In this document: positions 59,790 through 64,000 of the stretch, in pieces | How the letters are laid out: each line of letters opens with the position of its first letter | Numbering within the stretch: position 1 is the stretch's first letter | DNA from: Brevibacterium sp. RIT 803 | GTDB taxonomy: Bacteria > Actinomycetota > Actinomycetes > Actinomycetales > Brevibacteriaceae | DNA length: 64,000 nucleotides | Assembly (NCBI RefSeq): GCF_016892625.1 | Contig: NZ_JAFEMW010000004.1 | Span: forward strand, 372,001 to 436,000 | Direction: 5' to 3' | Made by a program: the position numbers and the translations under genes | The notes under the pieces: generated by a model | What the model was told of the DNA's origin: nothing | The model's input: the letters and a program-made list of their open reading frames with translations, nothing else | The model's database searches: none

Positions 59790-60968
59790 ATGACGCATAA
59801 GCCCAGGCCCAGGCCGAACACCCCGCACTTCATGACCGAGGAACGCCTCGAGATCCAGGCGCTCGCCCGCGAGTTCGCCCACGATGTCGTCCTTCCGCTG
59901 GCCAATGAGCTCGACCCCATCGAAGGCCAGTTCCCCGATTGGTTCGTGTCTCAGATGGCCGACATGGGATTCTTCGGCATCCTCATCCCCGAGGAATACG
60001 GGGGCCTGGGACTCGGTGTCTTCGAGTACTGCCTCGTCGCCGAAGAACTCTCCAGAGCATGGATGTCCGTCGGTGGTCTGCTGGCTCGGGGCAACGGGAT
60101 GGGCGGTGGCTTCTCACCCGAACAGGAAGCCCGATTGTTGCCGAAGGTCGCCACCGGTGAATACCTCGGTGCCTTCGCCCTGTCCGAGGCAGAAGCCGGA
60201 TCCGATGTCGCCAACATCCGGTGCAAGGCCACCCGCGCCGAGGACGGTGGGTGGGTCATCAACGGCACGAAGATGTGGTGCACGTTCGCCGATCAAGCCG
60301 ATTACATCATTCTCTTCGCGCGCACCTCGACCGATGAGGCCAAGCGCCACCGCGGAATCTCAGCATTCCTCGTGGAGAAGGACCGCGGTTCCTTCCCTGA
60401 AGGGATGAGCGGGACTGCTGTGAAGAAGATCGGCTACTTCGGATGGAAGACCTGGGACCTGGCCTTCGACGACTTCCACCTGCCAGCCGAAGCACTGCTG
60501 GGGGAGGAAGATCGGGGCTTCTACCAAGCCGTCTCAGGTCTTGAAGTCGGTCGTGCTCACACAGCGGCTCGCTCGATCGGTTTGGCGCAGGCGGCGCTGG
60601 AAGACTCGATCGCGTATCTCAAGCAGCGGGTCCAGTTCGGCCACCCCTTGGCCGATTTCCAGCATCTGCGGTTCAAGGTCGCTGACATGGCCGCCCAGAT
60701 TGAGGCATCGAGGGCGCTCATGTATCACGTGTGTACGCAGATCGATTCCGGTGCACGCTGTGACAAGGAGGCTGCCATGGTGAAGTACCTCGCGGCTGAG
60801 ATGGCGGAGAAGGTCACCTCGGAGGCGGTGCAGATCCATGGTGGTGCCGGGTACACGAAGGACTTCGCGGTCGAGCGCCACTGGCGAGATGCAAGGTTGA
60901 CGAAGATCTTCGAGGGCTCGTCTGAGATCCAGATGCGCATCATCTCCGATGAACTGCTCGGTCGCTGA
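59790..60968 (+). CDS. Acyl-CoA dehydrogenase
   Basis: A 392-residue FAD acyl-CoA dehydrogenase. Features are LIPEEYGGLGLG, ALSEAEAGSDVANI (FAD/substrate loop), GRAHTAARSIGLAQAALEDS and IHGGAGYTKDFAVERHWRDAR. The motif KIFEGSSEIQMR carries the C-terminal catalytic-Glu region. It would introduce the alpha-beta double bond into the CoA ester formed by the upstream synthetase. It is 22 nt downstream of the synthetase gene and 49 nt before the thiolase. Confidence 0.9.
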   Translation: MTHKPRPRPNTPHFMTEERLEIQALAREFAHDVVLPLANELDPIEGQFPDWFVSQMADMGFFGILIPEEYGGLGLGVFEYCLVAEELSRAWMSVGGLLARGNGMGGGFSPEQEARLLPKVATGEYLGAFALSEAEAGSDVANIRCKATRAEDGGWVINGTKMWCTFADQADYIILFARTSTDEAKRHRGISAFLVEKDRGSFPEGMSGTAVKKIGYFGWKTWDLAFDDFHLPAEALLGEEDRGFYQAVSGLEVGRAHTAARSIGLAQAALEDSIAYLKQRVQFGHPLADFQHLRFKVADMAAQIEASRALMYHVCTQIDSGARCDKEAAMVKYLAAEMAEKVTSEAVQIHGGAGYTKDFAVERHWRDARLTKIFEGSSEIQMRIISDELLGR

Positions 60969-61017
60969 GCCACCCTTCCACGACGCTGAGACCCACCAAC
61001 CCTTCCAAGGAGGAAGA

Positions 61018-62244
61018 ATGTCGAAGAACATCGTCATCTGTGAGCCCGTGAGATCTGCCGTCGGCGGATTCGGCGGCCAGTTCAAGAATCTGCCACCAGA
61101 GGAGCTTGGCCGTCAGGTCCTCGAGGCTCTCATCACGAAGTCCGGGCTGAACGTCGACATCGTCGACGATGTCATCCTCGGCAACTGCTATCCCACGATG
61201 GAGGCCCCGGCCATCGGCCGCGTTGTCGCTCTCAACGCCGGACTGCCGATCACCACACCCGGCCGTCAGATCGACCGTCGCTGCGGATCCGGCCTCCAGG
61301 CCATCGCCGACGGACATGCGATGATCAACGCCGGATTCGCCGATGTCGTCATCGCCGGCGGCGTCGAGACCATGAGCCGAGGTGCCTTCTTCAACGAAGA
61401 GATCCGCTGGGGAGTCAAGGGCTCCGGCATCGACCTCAAAGACAGCCTGGCCCGTGGCCGGGTCACCGCCGGCGGCACAAACTACCCGGTCCCCGGCGGG
61501 ATGATCGAGACCGCAGAGAACCTGCGCGCCGAATACAGCATCAGCCGCCAGGAGCAGGACGAATTCGCCGTCTCCTCGCACCAGAAGGCAGCCACGGCCC
61601 GAGACACCGGCCGCTTCGACGACGAGATCGCACCGATCACGATCCCGGCGACCCGGAAGACCCCGGAGCAGGTCATCACGAGCGATGAGCATATCCGCCC
61701 GAACGCGAACGTCGAATCGCTGGCCAAGCTGCGCCCGATCCTCGGGTCCTCAGACGCCGAGGCGACCGTGACGGCTGGCAACGCCTCCGGTCAGAACGAC
61801 GGAGCCGCATTGTGCATCATCGCCACCGAGGAGAAGGCTCGTGAACTCGGGCTGCGCATCTTCGCCCGGATGGTCGGCTGGGCCGTCGCAGGCGTTCCGC
61901 CGAAGACGATGGGAATCGGTCCCGTGCCGGCAGTGGCCAAGGCACTCGAACGCGCCGAGCTGAGTCTCGCCGACATGGACCTCATCGAACTCAATGAGGC
62001 TTTCGCAGCCCAGGCGCTGGCCTGCACCCGCGAGTGGAAGCTGAGTGAGTCCGACTTCGCTGAACGCCTCAACGTCAACGGCTCCGGAATCTCACTGGGA
62101 CACCCGGTCGGCGCAACCGGCGGTCGGATTCTGGCCACCATGCTCCACGAGCTGAAGCGCCGCGATTCGCACTATGGCATCGAGACCATGTGCATCGGCG
62201 GCGGCCAGGGCATGGCAGCAGTCTTCGAGAACCTCGCACGCTGA
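61018..62244 (+). CDS. Acetyl-CoA acetyltransferase-type thiolase
   Basis: A 408-residue thiolase with all catalytic parts: the acylated Cys in QIDRRCGSGLQA, His in GSGISLGHPVGATGG and the second Cys in ETMCIGGGQGMAAV. The ATG at 61018 follows AAGGAGG, one of the strongest ribosome-binding sites in the window. It ends the cluster, presumably releasing acetyl-CoA (or succinyl-CoA) from a 3-oxoacyl-CoA. Use in the 3-oxoadipate pathway is possible too, as pcaF is missing from the pca cluster. Confidence 0.9.
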   Translation: MSKNIVICEPVRSAVGGFGGQFKNLPPEELGRQVLEALITKSGLNVDIVDDVILGNCYPTMEAPAIGRVVALNAGLPITTPGRQIDRRCGSGLQAIADGHAMINAGFADVVIAGGVETMSRGAFFNEEIRWGVKGSGIDLKDSLARGRVTAGGTNYPVPGGMIETAENLRAEYSISRQEQDEFAVSSHQKAATARDTGRFDDEIAPITIPATRKTPEQVITSDEHIRPNANVESLAKLRPILGSSDAEATVTAGNASGQNDGAALCIIATEEKARELGLRIFARMVGWAVAGVPPKTMGIGPVPAVAKALERAELSLADMDLIELNEAFAAQALACTREWKLSESDFAERLNVNGSGISLGHPVGATGGRILATMLHELKRRDSHYGIETMCIGGGQGMAAVFENLAR

Positions 62245-62267
62245 GAGCCTGTCGGCGCGGGGACGCC

Positions 62268-63212
62268 TCAGATCGTGAAGCCGGCGGGGAACGGGTCGGT
62301 GGGATCGAGCGTGTACTGCGCTGTGCCGGTCAGCCAGGAGCGACCCGTGATGGTGGGGACCACGCCCGAGTGTTCGCCCACGCCCGTCTCCTCGACGAGG
62401 CGGCCGGTGAACGAGGTGCCGATGAAGGAATCGTTGACGAATTCCTCATTCAGCCCCAACTCACCGCGGGCATGATGGACGGCCATGAGTGCGCTCGTCC
62501 CGGTTCCGCCGGGCGAGCGATCCACCCAGCCTGGATGATTGATGAGGATGTGGCGGGTGTGCGCGGCGGTCGACCCTGGGGCCAGGAATACAACGTGCTC
62601 GCAGCCGCGGAACCCTGAGACCGGGTGGATAGGTTCGATCTGTTCGTTGACCGCGGCCATGATCGCTCGGCCGGCTCCGGTGAATTCCTCGGCGCGGGTG
62701 CGTTCGAAGGGGATGCCGATCTCCTCGGCCTCTACGAACGCATAGTAGTTCCCACCAAAAGCGATGTCGCAGCCTACTGAGCCGTATCCGGGGACATCGA
62801 CGCTCTGGTCCAACGCATGGGCGTAGGAGGGAACGTTGACGATGGTCACCGATTCAGCTCGACCATCACGGACGGCCGCCTCGGCGATGATGAGCCCGAT
62901 GGGCGTGTCCAAACGGATGCGCGTCACCGGTTCCTCCACGATCACCATTCCGGTCTCCACGAGGACGGTGGCCACGGCGATGGTGCCGGCACCGCACATC
63001 GGGAGCACACCGGTGACCTCGATGAACAGCACGCCCCAATCGGCATCGGACCGTGTCGGAGGCTGCAGGATCGCCCCGGAGAGCCAGCCGTTGCCGCGGG
63101 GTTCGCACATGAGGAAGGTACGCAGGTCATCGGAATGGGCGATGAACCAGCCCCGGCGCTCGGCCATCGTGGCGCCGGGTAAGGCCCCGACTCCCCCGGT
63201 GACGACCCGCAC
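62268..63212 (-). CDS. Proline racemase-family protein with altered catalytic residues
   Basis: At least 314 residues of the proline racemase / hydroxyproline epimerase-dehydratase family: RVVTGGVGALPGATM, the first catalytic Cys in LPMCGAGTIA, and DRSPGGTGTSA where the second catalytic Cys (SPCGTGT) is replaced by Gly (codon at 62508-62510). The usual His after the first CG is Ala. Homology extends 18 codons upstream, to 63266 (IHTNRLIQTVEAHTEGLP), but there is no ATG, GTG or TTG there; the frame opens at an ATC just after the decarboxylase stop. So the real start is unclear. A dehydratase or inactive role is more likely than a racemase. It follows the Orn/Lys/Arg decarboxylase gene. Confidence 0.75.
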   Translation of the reverse strand: MRVVTGGVGALPGATMAERRGWFIAHSDDLRTFLMCEPRGNGWLSGAILQPPTRSDADWGVLFIEVTGVLPMCGAGTIAVATVLVETGMVIVEEPVTRIRLDTPIGLIIAEAAVRDGRAESVTIVNVPSYAHALDQSVDVPGYGSVGCDIAFGGNYYAFVEAEEIGIPFERTRAEEFTGAGRAIMAAVNEQIEPIHPVSGFRGCEHVVFLAPGSTAAHTRHILINHPGWVDRSPGGTGTSALMAVHHARGELGLNEEFVNDSFIGTSFTGRLVEETGVGEHSGVVPTITGRSWLTGTAQYTLDPTDPFPAGFTI

Positions 63213-63272
63213 CGGCAGTCCCTCGGTGTGAGCCTCAACGGTCTGGATGAGCCGATTCGTGTGGATCGTTCT

Positions 63273-64000
63273 TCAGCCCTTCGAGCTCTGTGACTGCTTG
63301 GCCTCGAGCGCATCCTTCGGCAGGATGACACGGTAGCCCAGACGGGCGTCGTAGCCGTGGATCTCCCTGGTGTCGAGAGCGGACATGAAGTCGAGCACCT
63401 CGGCGGTGATGATCTGACCGGGCACGAGCACCGGGAATCCCGGCGGGTAGGGTGTGACGAACCCGGCAGAGACCGGCTGATCTCCTGACTCGATCCTACG
63501 GCTCAACTCCTCCGGGAGGACGTGTTCGATGTTCCACCGGCGCAGCCCGGCGTAGTAAGCGGTGCGCAGGTCACCATCGGGCAGCTGCTTCGACGAATCC
63601 TCAGCCGGTACCTCGGCGGCGTATTCCGGGGCGAAGGCGCTGAAGTCCGGCAGCGGCGGCATGATCTCAGCCGGCTCCTCGAAGGAGTATTCGGCCTGGA
63701 GTTCGTGCGGGTCGTTGAACTTCTCGGCCATCTTGACGAGGACCTCGATGAGGTAGGCCACGGCCGACCGAGACGTGCCGATGTTCGTCATAAACAGCAC
63801 CGTGTTGCGGCTCGTCTTGTTGACCTGGATGCCGTAGCGGTCCATGAGGAAGTCGTGTTTGAAGGTGTCCCCGTCGACTCCGGTGCCGCTGATCTCGATG
63901 GTGATACGGCTGGGATCGACGACGAACTCGTCGGTCGACCACGCATGCCAGAACGTCGCCAGACCATCGCGCAGAGGCATCGTGCGTTCGGTCTGCCGGT
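63273..64000 (-). CDS. Orn/Lys/Arg decarboxylase, C-terminal part (runs off window)
   Basis: A partial gene; the 5' end lies beyond position 64000. The 242 visible residues are the C-terminal part of a fold-type I PLP amino-acid decarboxylase: RITIEISGTGVDGDTFKHDFLMDRYGIQ, VLFMTNIGTSRSAV, and the C-terminal domain with RRIESGDQPVSAGFVTPYPPGFPVLVPG. It would make a polyamine or its precursor from arginine, lysine or ornithine; the substrate-specific pocket is not visible. The stop at 63273 is 6 nt from the first homologous codon of the proline-racemase-like gene. Confidence 0.9.
   Translation of the reverse strand, partial: RQTERTMPLRDGLATFWHAWSTDEFVVDPSRITIEISGTGVDGDTFKHDFLMDRYGIQVNKTSRNTVLFMTNIGTSRSAVAYLIEVLVKMAEKFNDPHELQAEYSFEEPAEIMPPLPDFSAFAPEYAAEVPAEDSSKQLPDGDLRTAYYAGLRRWNIEHVLPEELSRRIESGDQPVSAGFVTPYPPGFPVLVPGQIITAEVLDFMSALDTREIHGYDARLGYRVILPKDALEAKQSQSSKG

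Noticed and set aside
1-64000. Calling the recurrent octamer a Chi, KOPS or DNA-uptake site
   Set aside because: Only abundance and symmetry are visible; orientation relative to origin and functional data are absent, so I leave its nature open.

Overview
The window is high-GC DNA from a Gram-positive actinobacterium, most likely Brevibacterium or a close relative. The ring-cleavage dioxygenase at 3908-5020 keeps every active-site residue at the same number as the well-studied Brevibacterium fuscum homoprotocatechuate 2,3-dioxygenase. The PcaD-PcaC fusion, the LPXTG wall proteins, the DUF222/HNH gene and the actinobacterial type of PutA agree with this. I see no tRNA, rRNA, CRISPR array, prophage or insertion sequence. 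The content is mostly accessory catabolism plus a few surface and signalling genes.

Region by region: (a) 1-2259, an LPXTG surface protein with a probable thioester adhesin domain. (b) 2337-12242, a homoprotocatechuate meta-cleavage operon on the minus strand (FAH-RraA fusion, GntR regulator, hpaE, hpaD, hpaH, hpaI). It is divergent from an MFS transporter and a flavin hydroxylase, and the two promoter regions share the 12-mer GATCGTATATGA. (c) 12313-21679, a membrane protein, a DUF222/HNH protein, a uridine kinase, a three-HTH regulator divergent from putA, and a FAD monooxygenase. (d) 21868-29468, a secreted ExeM-type nuclease, then a PrpF-like/aromatic-acid transporter pair, a benzaldehyde-type dehydrogenase and an IclR regulator. 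(e) 29494-36833, housekeeping and small operons: DUF1304/DUF2277, a small alarmone synthetase, a RibD-like reductase, an SDR, a TPP decarboxylase pair with VOC and macrodomain genes, Fic, and a class II amidotransferase broken by one in-frame TGA. (f) 36830-40105, an operon of three alternate-signal (TasA/camelysin-like) exported proteins with a SipW-type signal peptidase that carries its own LPRTG wall anchor. (g) 40358-41634, a TsuA/TusA thiosulfate uptake pair. (h) 41916-47257, the protocatechuate ortho pathway (pobA, pcaH, pcaG, pcaB, pcaL). (i) 47408-53166, two MFS transporters and an amino-acid ABC transporter. (j) 53174-62244, an unassigned CoA-ester degradation cluster (MaoC hydratase, transporter, NTF2-like protein, TetR, hotdog/SCP2 protein, hydrolase, acyl-CoA synthetase, acyl-CoA dehydrogenase, thiolase). 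(k) 62268-64000, an atypical proline-racemase-family gene behind the end of an Orn/Lys/Arg decarboxylase.

Together the genes describe a soil or skin/cheese-type heterotroph that imports aromatic and other organic acids through several MFS carriers. It hydroxylates them with flavoproteins, opens the rings by both the meta (homoprotocatechuate) and ortho (protocatechuate) routes, and also burns proline. The candidates for something new are the wall-anchored SipW system with its internal 32-bp palindrome, the CoA-ester cluster of unknown substrate, and an octamer (CCTCGGCG/CGCCGAGG) that recurs about 75 times and forms near-perfect dyads in intergenic DNA.
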